A DNA stretch of 64,000 nt from Gammaproteobacteria bacterium (lineage in GTDB: Bacteria; Pseudomonadota; Gammaproteobacteria; Pseudomonadales; Pseudohongiellaceae): positions 113,016-177,015 of the forward strand of contig PALV01000003.1 in assembly GCA_002706685.1 (NCBI GenBank), in the 5' to 3' direction. The position numbers were made by a program, and so were the translations under genes. Positions 1 to 9,100 of this stretch are shown in pieces. Positions within the stretch are counted from its first letter, which is position 1, and every line of letters starts with the position of its first letter. Under the pieces are notes generated by a model. That model was not told the DNA's origin and did not search any database. It worked only from the letters and a program-made list of their open reading frames with translations.

Positions 1-633
1 TTAACTCCTGGTCTCACTGGCATCCGGGGTTTCCCAGTCACAACGCACCTTTTGCAGTTCGTTGCGCCAGGCATGCGCGTCTCCATAATCGAAAAACCGC
101 TGCTCACGATCATGGACACCACGAGCACGTCGTGCGTGCTTGATCGGACACCAGTACTGCTCTGTTCGAGCTATAATCTCACGGGCGTAGGCAATCATGC
201 CATTGCCATACTCGCAGTACAGGCAGTTGATCTTCTGTATGGTATTCAAATAAGGCAGCCGATGTCTGTCAATGACAATATAGTCACTGCGCACAACCCG
301 CGGGATCTTGTAGATTCGAAAGCAGATGTGCTGATAAAGCGTAATTGAGATATCCAGCAGCACCAGAGGAATGATCATGCCATAAATGACAGGTGAAGAA
401 AGGATCTTGCCGATCGGGGCGCGCGCAATGAATCGCAGACTTCCAAGTCGCTCCTGCTGGTGAAGCTTGCGGATGTTGCGATCGAACACCACCCGGCCAC
501 GCTTGAGTGTGTAGCTGAATTTTTCCCGTTTACCCTCAAGCAGGCGATCAATCTCGGCTTCCACCTCATCGCGTGTCTGCCTGAGTTGTCGCAACAAGTC
601 GTCAAGTTTATCCTGTGCAGCCATAACACTCAC
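1..633 (-). CDS. Conserved membrane protein with CxxC motif, function unknown
   Basis: A 210-aa protein of unknown function. It has a charged, probably coiled-coil N-terminus (residues 5-65), one hydrophobic segment at about 82-100, and a C-terminal domain with C137, C140 and C162 in the contexts NCLYCEYGNG and QYWCPIKHARR. The spaced cysteines and a histidine suggest a small metal site, which is inference. From memory, proteins with this C-terminal pattern are widespread but unnamed in gammaproteobacteria. It lies 40 bp downstream of the lipid-transporter operon on the same strand and may be co-transcribed with it. The stop codon is at the first base of the window, so the gene is complete. 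Confidence 0.75.
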   Translation of the reverse strand: MSVMAAQDKLDDLLRQLRQTRDEVEAEIDRLLEGKREKFSYTLKRGRVVFDRNIRKLHQQERLGSLRFIARAPIGKILSSPVIYGMIIPLVLLDISITLYQHICFRIYKIPRVVRSDYIVIDRHRLPYLNTIQKINCLYCEYGNGMIAYAREIIARTEQYWCPIKHARRARGVHDREQRFFDYGDAHAWRNELQKVRCDWETPDASETRS

Positions 634-672
634 TCGCAGTCCTGCGTTGTTGTTACAGGGTCTTTACTTCAA

Positions 673-1515
673 TCAGGCAGCGCGACACTGGATCGGTGCC
701 CGACGACCAATCTCGAGCCTTAGCTCGTCACCCTGGCCACGCATCGCGGTCGGGCCATTGGTGTAATGAAAACCAGACGCAGTGCGCTGCTGTTGTAGTT
801 CATGTGTCTCGCCCTGCCTGACCAGCACGGCAACACCCTGCAATGCAAAGAAGCGAACTTCTATCTCTTCGCCATTTTCACATGAAAATGACACCCGGCG
901 CTGTGCGGTCGGCTCCCCTGTTGCACCCGGCTGCGACTGCAGGACTACCCAGTCAATCAGATCACGTGCCAGTCTGTCAGCAGCAGCACCCAGCGCGCGT
1001 GTCGACTCTGCAGGCTCAATTGTGTTCAACGGCTCACGTTCTTCAAAGCGGCGGCTGGCAATGATTCGTCGATCGGACGTGCTGATCAACAAGGCATCAT
1101 ATTGAATCAGGGCCTGCGGGCTGGCACCGTCTTCGATCTGAAACGCGCGCAGCATGCCGCCCAGCTCCAGGCGCGACTGCAGTCCTTCGCTGGCAGCACT
1201 GAGACCAGCCACGCGGCCGTCACGCCAGAAAGCATCCAGCACCCAGTCTCGCCACAGCAGTGGTACGGGCGCTGTCCAGCGCGCCTGCGGCAAGGCCTGG
1301 ATCTGACCATCGGGCAGTGCCACCAGCATGCGGCTACCACTCAGCGCCTCGCTGATCACGGGGCGATCAATGCGCAGACTGTCGACGCCGTCACCGCCGG
1401 TTGCCGTTCGCACTGTGCTGGCAGGGAGTTCGTAAAGATCAATGGGTTCGCGTTCGGGCAACACGTTACAGGCCGCCAGGAACATTATAAGTGCTAGGGT
1501 AAAAATGTTTCTCAT
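673..1515 (-). CDS. ABC transport auxiliary lipoprotein (PqiC/YmbA-like, COG3218 type)
   Basis: A 280-aa predicted outer-membrane lipoprotein. The signal peptide ends in a lipobox LAAC with C16 as the lipidation site, followed by the YELPAS stretch typical of COG3218 auxiliary components. Family members work with MCE-type ABC transporters that move phospholipids between the membranes. Its ATG overlaps the stop codon of the MCE gene (ATGA), so it is the last core gene of a translationally coupled operon. Partnership with the upstream MCE protein is inferred from this coupling. Confidence 0.85.
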   Translation of the reverse strand: MRNIFTLALIMFLAACNVLPEREPIDLYELPASTVRTATGGDGVDSLRIDRPVISEALSGSRMLVALPDGQIQALPQARWTAPVPLLWRDWVLDAFWRDGRVAGLSAASEGLQSRLELGGMLRAFQIEDGASPQALIQYDALLISTSDRRIIASRRFEEREPLNTIEPAESTRALGAAADRLARDLIDWVVLQSQPGATGEPTAQRRVSFSCENGEEIEVRFFALQGVAVLVRQGETHELQQQRTASGFHYTNGPTAMRGQGDELRLEIGRRAPIQCRAA

Positions 1516-2429
1516 GGCTGGTATTCCCGGATATTGTCACTGCCCAGCACAAAATTGGCCGGGTCGTCAGAAATGCGGCGGGTAATGGCATCAACATTGT
1601 TGAGGATACTGCGCAGCTCGCGCATGGCAGGTCCCAGCTCTGCAAAACTTTGAGCGCCGGCGCGCAGCGCGGGTTCACTTTCCTGCAGCATTTGCTTCAA
1701 TTGCTCGCTTGTTGTTCGAAGCTCAGCGATCGCAACACTGGCGCCACCCAACATCGGCTCCTCATAACGATCCAGAGTGGCATTGACTCGCTGCATCAAT
1801 TCATTCATGGCCCGTGCGCCATCAGCCAGATCGCTGATACCTGAACGCACATTATTCTGCTGATCCGCCAGCGCGCCTGTGACAGCTTCCACATTGTCGA
1901 GCACACTCGATATGCGCTGCGCATTTTCCTCAGAGAGCAGACTGTTGGCACGTTCCAGCAATGTCGACATATCCAGTAACAGTTGCTCACTGGTCAAGCG
2001 TAATTGCGCAAGAGAGGAAGCTGTTGCTTCAATTACTGGCATTTCGCCATTGTCGGCGGTCAGTCGCGGGCTTTCCGGCAGCCCCTGACTCAGTTCAATG
2101 GAAGACGCACCGGTCACATTCAACAGTGTCTGCCTGGCTTCTGTGTCCACTTTGATGGGCGTGTCGGCTTCAACCCAGATACGGGCGCGAACAATGCGCG
2201 GGTCCACTGGATCAAGATCCAGCCGCTCGACAGCACCGACACGGATGCCGCTGTACTGCACCGGGCTGCCGACCGACAGCCCGGATACGGGCTCGCGAAA
2301 CAGTACCTGGTAGTAGTCAATTTCCCGGTCGGCGCCGGCACCGGTTATCCACAATGCAAACCCCAGTAACGCAGCACCTGCACCCAGGGTGAACAGGCCA
2401 ACCAGAATATAGTGTGCCCGCGTTTCCAT
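1512..2429 (-). CDS. MlaD-family MCE substrate-binding protein
   Basis: A 305-aa protein anchored by an N-terminal transmembrane helix (residues about 8-30) that leads into an MCE domain at about 38-118, with the family pattern VQYSGIRVGAV. The rest (about 120-305) is helical with heptad-like Leu/Ala spacing, as in MCE proteins that form a hexameric ring and a periplasmic tunnel for lipids. Its start codon shares one base with the stop codon of the ATPase gene. The role in retrograde or anterograde phospholipid trafficking is known for the family; the direction here is not determined. Confidence 0.9.
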   Translation of the reverse strand: METRAHYILVGLFTLGAGAALLGFALWITGAGADREIDYYQVLFREPVSGLSVGSPVQYSGIRVGAVERLDLDPVDPRIVRARIWVEADTPIKVDTEARQTLLNVTGASSIELSQGLPESPRLTADNGEMPVIEATASSLAQLRLTSEQLLLDMSTLLERANSLLSEENAQRISSVLDNVEAVTGALADQQNNVRSGISDLADGARAMNELMQRVNATLDRYEEPMLGGASVAIAELRTTSEQLKQMLQESEPALRAGAQSFAELGPAMRELRSILNNVDAITRRISDDPANFVLGSDNIREYQP

Positions 2430-3205
2430 CAGTCCCCTCGCTCGTTGGCAGCAACGGCGGCTGCCGCTGCACGGCCTCTAGGCCCATGAAAATAATCCTG
2501 AATCCAGGCGTCATCCACCGCCGCAACCACATCCAGTGTATCGTTAACCAGGACTCGTTTTTGCGACAGGACAGCCACCCGATCACAGGCAGTGTACAAC
2601 GTATCCAGATCATGTGTAATGAGGAAGACAGTCAGGTCAAACGCGTCCCGGACGGTAACCAGCAATCGGTCGAATGCAGCTGCACCGATTGGGTCAAGAC
2701 CGGCGGTGGGTTCATCCAGAAACAGAATGTCCGGATCCAGCGCCAGCGCGCGGGCCAGCGCCGCTCGTTTGACCATGCCACCGGAAAGATCTGAGGGCAG
2801 CAATTGCGCGGCATGTTCGGGCAAACCGGCCAGCGCAATCTTGACCCGGGCAATGTCATTGGCATCAGCTCGTGACAAACCGATGGTTTCTACCAATGGC
2901 AGCGCGACGTTTTCTTCAACAGTCAGCGACGAGTACAGGGCGCCGCGCTGAAATAAAACACCGATGCGGGGCTCCATGTCGGCTGATTTTCCAACCAGGG
3001 ACACCGTACCCGCATTGGGTTGATGCAGGCCTGCAATCGACCGCAGCAACACTGACTTGCCTGCACCGGAGCCACCGACGACTCCCAGGATTTCGCCGCG
3101 CCGCACGTCAAGATCCAGATTCTGGTGCACAACATGGGTGCCAAACCGGTTCTCCAGCCCGCGCACTGTGATGACTGAAGTTTCAGACGAACTCATCTTC
3201 ACCAT
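2429..3205 (-). CDS. MlaF-type ABC transporter ATP-binding protein
   Basis: A 258-aa ABC ATPase. Walker A is GGSGAGKS (residues 44-51), the signature is LSGGMVKRAALARAL near 140, and Walker B is ILFLDEPTAGLDP near 160-172. The LSGGM form with methionine is typical of the MlaF/Ttg2A branch. It should energise the MlaE-type permease encoded just upstream. Its ATG overlaps the end of the permease gene by 7 bp, and its stop overlaps the MCE start. All key catalytic motifs are intact. Confidence 0.93.
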   Translation of the reverse strand: MVKMSSSETSVITVRGLENRFGTHVVHQNLDLDVRRGEILGVVGGSGAGKSVLLRSIAGLHQPNAGTVSLVGKSADMEPRIGVLFQRGALYSSLTVEENVALPLVETIGLSRADANDIARVKIALAGLPEHAAQLLPSDLSGGMVKRAALARALALDPDILFLDEPTAGLDPIGAAAFDRLLVTVRDAFDLTVFLITHDLDTLYTACDRVAVLSQKRVLVNDTLDVVAAVDDAWIQDYFHGPRGRAAAAAVAANERGD

Positions 3206-4326
3206 CCCATCTGCATAAAGAACAGGGCGGCAACCGCATCCAGCAGGATCACCACAAATATGGACTGCACAACAGCCGAGGTGGTGTGCTCCCCAACTGA
3301 CTGTGCGCTACCTGCAACCTTCATTCCTTCCAGACATCCAATCAGGGCTATCAGTATGGCAAACACGGGCGCCTTGCTGATACCCAGCAGCATATGACGA
3401 ATCGGTATATCCTGCACAATCGTCAGATACTGCGCGAGAGAAATATCCAGCGACGCGGCGGCGACCACAGCCCCGCCTGCCATGCCGGCCATGATCGACA
3501 GAAAGGTCAGCAGAGGCAGGACGATCACCAGTGCCAGCACCCGCGGCAGCACCAGCAGTTCAATCGGGCTGAGGTCCTGAACTCGCAGGGCATCCAGCTC
3601 TTCGTTTATTTTCATGGAGCCGATCTGTGCTGCAAATGCGCTGGCTGTGCGACCCGCCAGCAGAATTGCGGCCAGCAGTACACCCAGTTCCCGCATGAAG
3701 GCGTAGGCAACCAGATCCACTGTATAAATGGTGGCACCAAAATCGGCCAGAACAGTGGCGCCCAGAAACGCAACAACAGCGCCGACCAGAAAATTGAGCA
3801 GCATGACAATGGGAACCGCATTCAGGCCGGCATGATGCATCTGCGCCGTCAGTGCCGTCCAGCGCCAGCGCCAGGGGCGCGGGATCAGTGAGGCAAGGGT
3901 TACCAGCGTAACACCGAGAAAGTCCAAAAACTGTAATACCTGGCGCCACCCACGCATTGTCCAGGCGCCCAGATCGGCCAGCGAGTCGGTAAGCCGCCAG
4001 CGCTGCGGAGGCGGACTGGCTTTCTGCGACGCAACGGCCTGCGCGACAGCCTGTAGCAGGGCCTGACGTTCTCGCGAAAGCCCGCTGGCAGACTCGGTCA
4101 TTTTTGCAAGCGTCTCGGCACCAAACAGATTCAGCAATATGGTGGCGCCCGAGGTATCCATGGCCGAGACCTCACTGGCATCCAGCTGCAGACTGGTGTC
4201 GTTTGCTGACTCGACATCCGACAGCTCAACACGCCTCAGACGTGAATAATTCGCCAGCGTCCAGTCGCCGCGTAGTATCACGCGTGGCGACTCACCACGA
4301 TCCAGCGTCAGCAGGTCATCTGTCAC
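3199..4326 (-). CDS. MlaE-family permease fused to an N-terminal STAS domain
   Basis: A 375-aa inner-membrane permease. Residues about 1-95 form a STAS-like domain (LDASEVSAMDTSGATILL). Residues about 120-375 hold the MlaE permease with the family signature MKINEELDALRVQDLSPIEL and about five or six membrane helices. In E. coli the STAS partner MlaB is a separate protein; here it is fused, and no free mlaB or mlaC is seen nearby. It is the first gene of the operon. The start is GTG at 4326, with only a weak ribosome-binding site. Confidence 0.9.
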   Translation of the reverse strand: MTDDLLTLDRGESPRVILRGDWTLANYSRLRRVELSDVESANDTSLQLDASEVSAMDTSGATILLNLFGAETLAKMTESASGLSRERQALLQAVAQAVASQKASPPPQRWRLTDSLADLGAWTMRGWRQVLQFLDFLGVTLVTLASLIPRPWRWRWTALTAQMHHAGLNAVPIVMLLNFLVGAVVAFLGATVLADFGATIYTVDLVAYAFMRELGVLLAAILLAGRTASAFAAQIGSMKINEELDALRVQDLSPIELLVLPRVLALVIVLPLLTFLSIMAGMAGGAVVAAASLDISLAQYLTIVQDIPIRHMLLGISKAPVFAILIALIGCLEGMKVAGSAQSVGEHTTSAVVQSIFVVILLDAVAALFFMQMGW

Positions 4327-4355
4327 TGTAGGCTTACCAGGCGACGTAGCATGAA

Positions 4356-4898
4356 TCAGTCCAGAATGCCGGTTTCGTAACCATCCAGACTGGCCGTATT
4401 CTTCTCCTGCCAGTACTGCTCGATGGCGGGCCGACCGCGATTGTCAGCCCATTTTGTCAAAGTGGGGCGCTCGCCGGTCATTTCGTAGAACGGAACCGCG
4501 TAGCCGCAGGAAGTCAGCACCAGATCCAGCTCCACCTCAAATATCTGACGGGCACCGGTAAACTCGGGGAACAGCGCCAGACGCTCGTCCCATTGCGCAT
4601 CACGCGAGTGAATCACGCTGGCCTGTCCGTAAAGACGCAGTATCAAAGGTTGTCGATCGAAGGAGCAGAACATCAGCGTCATGCGCGGATTCTGCAGTAT
4701 GTGCGCGGCGGTTTCGTTACCGCTGCCGGTGAGATTAAGCCAGGCAACCCGCTGCGGCCCCAGCACTCTAAAACTGTCCATGCCTTTAGGCGACACGTTT
4801 ACGCGACCCTCTGGGCCCGCAGTGCCAACAAAAAAGAGATGCTGACGCTGGATAAATTCAATATGCGTTTCATTCAACGCGGGAAACTGCTCGGCCAT
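4356..4898 (-). CDS. Pyridoxamine 5'-phosphate oxidase-like flavoprotein
   Basis: A 180-aa protein of the PNPOx-like split-barrel superfamily. It shows the typical opening HIEFIQRQHLFFVGTAG, then VNVSPKGMDSFRVL and a later HILQNPRMTLMF segment, matching small FMN or F420-binding proteins annotated as PNPOx family. The substrate is unknown. The start was set at 4898 because AAGGAG lies 6-8 bp upstream; an in-frame extension to 4952 lacks a ribosome-binding site. It stands alone between the Mla operon and metE. Confidence 0.8.
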   Translation of the reverse strand: MAEQFPALNETHIEFIQRQHLFFVGTAGPEGRVNVSPKGMDSFRVLGPQRVAWLNLTGSGNETAAHILQNPRMTLMFCSFDRQPLILRLYGQASVIHSRDAQWDERLALFPEFTGARQIFEVELDLVLTSCGYAVPFYEMTGERPTLTKWADNRGRPAIEQYWQEKNTASLDGYETGILD

Positions 4899-5038
4899 GG
4901 GTTTCTCCTTTGACTGCCCGTGCCGCCTGCCCGGGCAAACTACTGGCGCCATCTGCTGGGGCTGGCTGCGATAGACCGGCCATCAAGGCAGATAGCCGGT
5001 GTTCAGCATACTACAGTCTCGAGGAGTCAAACAGGTGC

Positions 5039-7384
5039 TCAGCCCGCGGCAAGCCCCATTTCTCGGCGTAGCTGGGTGGCGGCAGCAACCATCTGCTGCA
5101 GCGCCGCCTCTGTCTCTGGCCAGCCGCGCGTTTTTAAGCCGCAGTCCGGGTTAACCCATAGATGCTGGATCGGCAACTTGCGTGCCATGCGCCGAAGCAT
5201 GGCCTTGATCGCGTCCGCGTCGGGCACGTTCGGCGAGTGTATGTCGTAGACACCCGGCCCAATCTGCGCTGGGTAGTCAAAGTCTTCGAAGGCCTGAATC
5301 AGATCTCCATTCGAGCGCGCGGTTTCAATCGTGATGACATCAGCGTCCAGTGCAGCGATCGCCGGCATGATGTCATTAAATTCCGAGTAGCACATATGCG
5401 TATGAATCTGCGTCGTATCGCTCACGCCTGCGGCACTCAGCCGGAAGGCATTGACGGCCCAGTCCAGATAATGAGACTGCGCCTGCCGCCGCAGTGGCAA
5501 ACCCTCACGCAAGGCCGGCTCATCAATCTGTATCACGTTGATGCCGGCCGCCTCCAGGTCACGCACTTCCTCTCTCAGTGCCAGTGCAATCTGCAACGCG
5601 GTCTTCTCGCGTGGCTGATCATCGCGGACAAAGGCCCATTGCAGCATGGTAACGGGCCCGGTCAGCATGCCCTTGACCGGCTTTTCACTAAGCGACTGCG
5701 CATAGCGTGCCCATTTGACTGTCATGGGCGCAGGGCGTTGAACGTCACCAAAAATGATAGGCGGTTTCACGCATCGGGAGCCGTAACTCTGCACCCAGCC
5801 ATTGCGAGTTGACGCGTAGCCATCGAGCTGCTCACCAAAGTACTCAACCATGTCATTGCGTTCCGCTTCTCCATGCACCAGCACATCCAGACCCAGGGCC
5901 TCCTGGCGCTGGATGGCGTCGGCGATGTGATCCAGCATATGCTGCTCATATTCCTCAGCACTTATCTCACCCAGTTTGAACTGCCGGCGCGCCTTGCGGA
6001 TCTCCTGCGTCTGCGGAAATGAACCAATGGTTGTCGTGGGCAGCGGTGGCAGTGCCAGGTGCGCCTGCTGCTCAAGAATTCTTTCAACAAATGGACTCTG
6101 GCGCTGAAAATCTGTCGCGACAATGGCTTGCACAGCCTGTTGAACGCCAGGCCGATGGATCAGTGAGGACTGGCGCCGTGCCAGCACGCTGTCCCGACTC
6201 TCCTGCAGCCAGTGTCTGGCCCTGTCCGAATCGGGCGCCGTCAAAAGGCTTGATATGAAAGTCAGCTCATCAAGTTTTTGCCGGGCAAACGCAAGCCAGC
6301 CCAGCAGGTCGCGGTCCAGCACAGTTTCTTCGCGAAGGTCGACCGGGCAATGCAGCAAAGAACACGACGGCGCCAGCCATAGCCTTGCTCCCAGCCTGTC
6401 GTAAGCACGTCGCAGCAGGTCACGCGATTTCTCCAGATCGTTGCGCCAGATGTTGCGACCATCAACGATACCCACCGACAACACCTGATGCACCGGCAGA
6501 TTATCCAGCACCCTAATAAGCTGTTGCGGGGCGCGGACCACATCAATATGCAGCCCGGCGACCGGTAAGTTCACTGCCGTATTCAGATTCTCGTCCAGCG
6601 CGCCGAAGTAAGTACTCAGCAACAATTTCGCCGGTACCGTGCGTAAGGCGTGATATGCCTGCTCAAAGGCCTTGTGCCACGCACCGGGTAGATCCAGCGT
6701 CAGAATTGGCTCATCAATCTGCACCCAATCCGCCCCGGCATCCACCAGAGCCTGCAGCAGTTGCTTGTACACCGGCAACAAATCAGACAGCAGACTCAGT
6801 TTATCGAATCCGGTTTCCTGCGACTTGCCAATCCACAGATAGGTCAGAGGACCAATGATGACCGGCTTGGCTTTATACCCGGCGGCCACCGCCTCCCGAG
6901 TCTCATCAATGATCTGGGGCCAGCTCAGGGCAAATGTCTGACCCGGCGCCAGCTCTGGCACCAGATAGTGATAGTTGGTGTCGAACCATTTGGTCATTTC
7001 GGCGGCAATCGCCGGCTCGCCGGTCGGTGCGCGGCCTCGGGCGACCCGGAACAGTGTATCCAGATCGATATCGGCGGCGTCGTCTGAGCTCTGCTGGCGA
7101 TGACGCGATGGCAGGTGGCCCAGCGTGGCGGACATGGTCAATACCTGGTCGTACCAGGCAAAATCACCGGTGGTCACCATATCCAGGCCGGCTTCCTGCT
7201 GCGCCTGCCAGTTCTGCTGCCGGATCTGGCGACCAAGCGCCAACAGGTCCTGCTGACTGCTATCGCCACGCCAATAGGCCTCAAGCGCAGTCTTTAATTC
7301 CCGATGTGCGCCAATGCGCGGATATCCAAGCGTATGGCGTACAATCTGTGACGGCTCTGATGGCCGCGTGTCTGTGTGATTCAT
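5039..7384 (-). CDS. metE: Cobalamin-independent methionine synthase MetE
   Basis: A 781-aa enzyme that transfers the methyl group of 5-methyltetrahydropteroyltri-L-glutamate to homocysteine, the last step of methionine synthesis without B12. It opens with [13 protein letters not shown]. The C-terminal barrel carries the zinc ligands in [17 protein letters not shown] and [11 protein letters not shown], plus the homocysteine-site motif [11 protein letters not shown]. The start at 7384 is supported by AGGGGA just upstream and gives the usual family length; in-frame codons further upstream lie in the regulatory region. It is divergent from metR and probably activated by it through the two boxes in the 92-bp gap. 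Confidence 0.97.
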   Translation of the reverse strand: MNHTDTRPSEPSQIVRHTLGYPRIGAHRELKTALEAYWRGDSSQQDLLALGRQIRQQNWQAQQEAGLDMVTTGDFAWYDQVLTMSATLGHLPSRHRQQSSDDAADIDLDTLFRVARGRAPTGEPAIAAEMTKWFDTNYHYLVPELAPGQTFALSWPQIIDETREAVAAGYKAKPVIIGPLTYLWIGKSQETGFDKLSLLSDLLPVYKQLLQALVDAGADWVQIDEPILTLDLPGAWHKAFEQAYHALRTVPAKLLLSTYFGALDENLNTAVNLPVAGLHIDVVRAPQQLIRVLDNLPVHQVLSVGIVDGRNIWRNDLEKSRDLLRRAYDRLGARLWLAPSCSLLHCPVDLREETVLDRDLLGWLAFARQKLDELTFISSLLTAPDSDRARHWLQESRDSVLARRQSSLIHRPGVQQAVQAIVATDFQRQSPFVERILEQQAHLALPPLPTTTIGSFPQTQEIRKARRQFKLGEISAEEYEQHMLDHIADAIQRQEALGLDVLVHGEAERNDMVEYFGEQLDGYASTRNGWVQSYGSRCVKPPIIFGDVQRPAPMTVKWARYAQSLSEKPVKGMLTGPVTMLQWAFVRDDQPREKTALQIALALREEVRDLEAAGINVIQIDEPALREGLPLRRQAQSHYLDWAVNAFRLSAAGVSDTTQIHTHMCYSEFNDIMPAIAALDADVITIETARSNGDLIQAFEDFDYPAQIGPGVYDIHSPNVPDADAIKAMLRRMARKLPIQHLWVNPDCGLKTRGWPETEAALQQMVAAATQLRREMGLAAG

Positions 7385-7390
7385 AACAAT

Positions 7391-7408
7391 CCCCTGTAAA
7401 GTCAGGGG
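7391..7408 (-). promoter_or_regulatory. Hairpin enclosing the metE ribosome-binding site
   Basis: On the metE transcript, CCCCTG, a 6-base loop and CAGGGG form a perfect 6-bp stem ending 6 bases before the ATG. The 3' arm contains the purine-rich Shine-Dalgarno sequence, so the folded form would hide it. A role in translational control is inference. Confidence 0.5.
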
Positions 7409-7433
7409 CGCTATTGTGCCGATACCAATAAAT

Positions 7434-7446
7434 TGAATAAACTTCA
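7434..7446. promoter_or_regulatory. MetR box (metE-proximal)
   Basis: TGAATAAACTTCA matches the MetR consensus TGAA-N5-TTCA. It lies about 50 bp upstream of the metE start and is the nearer box to metE. The other box begins 31 bp away, about three helical turns, so both would sit on the same DNA face. Confidence 0.8.
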
Positions 7447-7464
7447 TATTTCTCAGAAACAATA

Positions 7465-7477
7465 TGAATATTATTCA
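7465..7477. promoter_or_regulatory. MetR box overlapping the metR start codon
   Basis: TGAATATTATTCA matches TGAA-N5-TTCA exactly and is nearly a perfect palindrome. Its last base is the A of the metR ATG, so bound MetR could repress its own gene while activating metE. The autorepression is inference from position. Confidence 0.8.
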
Positions 7478-8400
7478 TGATCATTGATATCAGACACCTG
7501 AAAACCATGCAGGCACTGCGCGACACGGGTCGCCTGACCGATGCGGCCGAACGCCTGTGTGTGACGCAATCGGCCCTCTCACATCAAATCAAGGAGCTGG
7601 AAAGCCGACTCGGCTGCGAGCTGTTCCTGCGCAAGACCCGACCACTGCAATTGACCGGCCCCGGGCGCCGGCTACTGGCCCTGGCAGAACAGGTGTTGCC
7701 AATGATTGCCGGTGCCGAACATGATATCCAGCGCATGGTGCATGGTGACGCGGGCCGACTGTACATGGCCATCGAATGTCACAGCTGTTTCAACTGGCTG
7801 ATGCCCACCATCGAAGCCTACCGCAGCAACTGGCCGGCCGTGGACCTGGATTTCTCCAGTGGTTTCATGTTCGACCCATTGCCAGCCTTACACAGCGGCG
7901 AGCTCGATCTGGTTATCACCTCTGATCCGCGCGACTACAAATCACTGGCTTACCTGCCACTGTTTCAGTACGAAATGCAGATCGCTGTGGCCCCTGATCA
8001 TGCTCTCGCCGGTCAGGCTTTTGTATCACCCGGCGACCTGACACGCGAGACCATCATTACCTACCCGGTGGAGCGTCAGCGATTGGACGTATTTAATGCC
8101 TTTCTTAACCCGGCCGGCGTGGAGCCCGCCGCGGTGCGCACTACAGAATTGACCGTCATGATGATCCAACAGGTGGCGAACCACAGGGGCGTCTGTGCGC
8201 TGCCAAACTGGGTCTTGGACGAGTATGTGCGACAGGGTCTGGTCGTGGCTTTACCGGCCACGGAATCAGGTCATTGGCTGACGCTGTATGCCGCGGTTCG
8301 CGCGGAGCAGGAACACACTGCCTACCTGCAGAGCTTTGTGCAAAGCGCCCGGTCGCACTGTCTGGAGAATTTGCGCGGCGTTCGCGCCGGCCGAGACTGA
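7477..8400 (+). CDS. metR: LysR-type regulator MetR
   Basis: A 307-aa LysR-type activator of methionine genes that uses homocysteine as co-inducer. The N-terminal winged helix-turn-helix covers about residues 4-62 (AAERLCVTQSALSHQIKELE region). The effector domain includes MAIECHSCFNWLMP and DLDFSSGFMFDPLPAL, close to E. coli MetR. Divergent pairing with metE and two MetR boxes between them confirm the assignment. The start at 7477 aligns with the usual MetR N-terminus (MIxIxHLKTxQAL). Confidence 0.96.
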   Translation: MIIDIRHLKTMQALRDTGRLTDAAERLCVTQSALSHQIKELESRLGCELFLRKTRPLQLTGPGRRLLALAEQVLPMIAGAEHDIQRMVHGDAGRLYMAIECHSCFNWLMPTIEAYRSNWPAVDLDFSSGFMFDPLPALHSGELDLVITSDPRDYKSLAYLPLFQYEMQIAVAPDHALAGQAFVSPGDLTRETIITYPVERQRLDVFNAFLNPAGVEPAAVRTTELTVMMIQQVANHRGVCALPNWVLDEYVRQGLVVALPATESGHWLTLYAAVRAEQEHTAYLQSFVQSARSHCLENLRGVRAGRD

Positions 8401-8406
8401 GCTCGA

Positions 8407-9096
8407 TTAAATGACCACATCAAACAGCGCTCCGATCCCATAGGTTACCAGCATCGCTGCAGCACCCCAGAATACAACACGCAACACCGGCTTTAGTGGC
8501 GCGGCACCGCCCAGATGGGCTGCCAAATAACCAAGCAAAGCCAGCGACATCAGTGCCGACAGACTGACGGCCAGGGTAAGCGCGGTCAGCGGCAGCATGA
8601 CTGCCACCAGTAACGGCAACGCCGCCCCTGCCGAGAATGTCAGCGCGGATGTGAAAGCTGCCTGCATGGGATGGGCATTCACAGCAGCGGTAATACCAAG
8701 CTCGTCCCGCGCATGCGCAGCCAGAGCGTCACGTGACATTAATTGCCGGGCAACTTCCTCAGCCAGCTCCGGATCAAGCCCTCTGGCCTGATAGATGCCT
8801 GCCAGTTCAGCCAGCTCCTGCTCAGGCTCGGCGGCCAGCTCTTTACGCTCCAGTGCCAGGTCAGCCTTTTCAATGTCGGCCTGCGAGCTGACTGAAACGT
8901 ACTCGCCCGCGGCCATCGACATGGCTCCCGCGACCAGGCCTGCCAGCCCAGCTATCAGGATACCCCTGGCGTCTGCACCAGCGGCGGCCACACCCAGGAT
9001 CAGACTGGCGGTGGATACAATACCATCGTTGGCACCGAGCACCGCGGCGCGCAGCCAGCCGCTGCGATTGATTCTGTGTTTTTCAGGGTAGGTCAT
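8407..9096 (-). CDS. VIT1/CCC1-family iron/manganese transporter
   Basis: A 229-aa membrane protein with the VIT1 hallmark GANDGIVSTASLILGVAAAG in the first helix region and a second conserved block GAMSMAAGEYVSVSSQADIE. The long charged stretch after that block corresponds to the cytoplasmic metal-binding domain of VIT proteins, and three hydrophobic helices follow. Family members move Fe2+ or Mn2+ out of the cytosol. It is 4 bp downstream of map on the same strand, so the two are probably co-transcribed, and it converges with metR at 8400. Confidence 0.9.
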   Translation of the reverse strand: MTYPEKHRINRSGWLRAAVLGANDGIVSTASLILGVAAAGADARGILIAGLAGLVAGAMSMAAGEYVSVSSQADIEKADLALERKELAAEPEQELAELAGIYQARGLDPELAEEVARQLMSRDALAAHARDELGITAAVNAHPMQAAFTSALTFSAGAALPLLVAVMLPLTALTLAVSLSALMSLALLGYLAAHLGGAAPLKPVLRVVFWGAAAMLVTYGIGALFDVVI

Positions 9097-9100
9097 TGGC

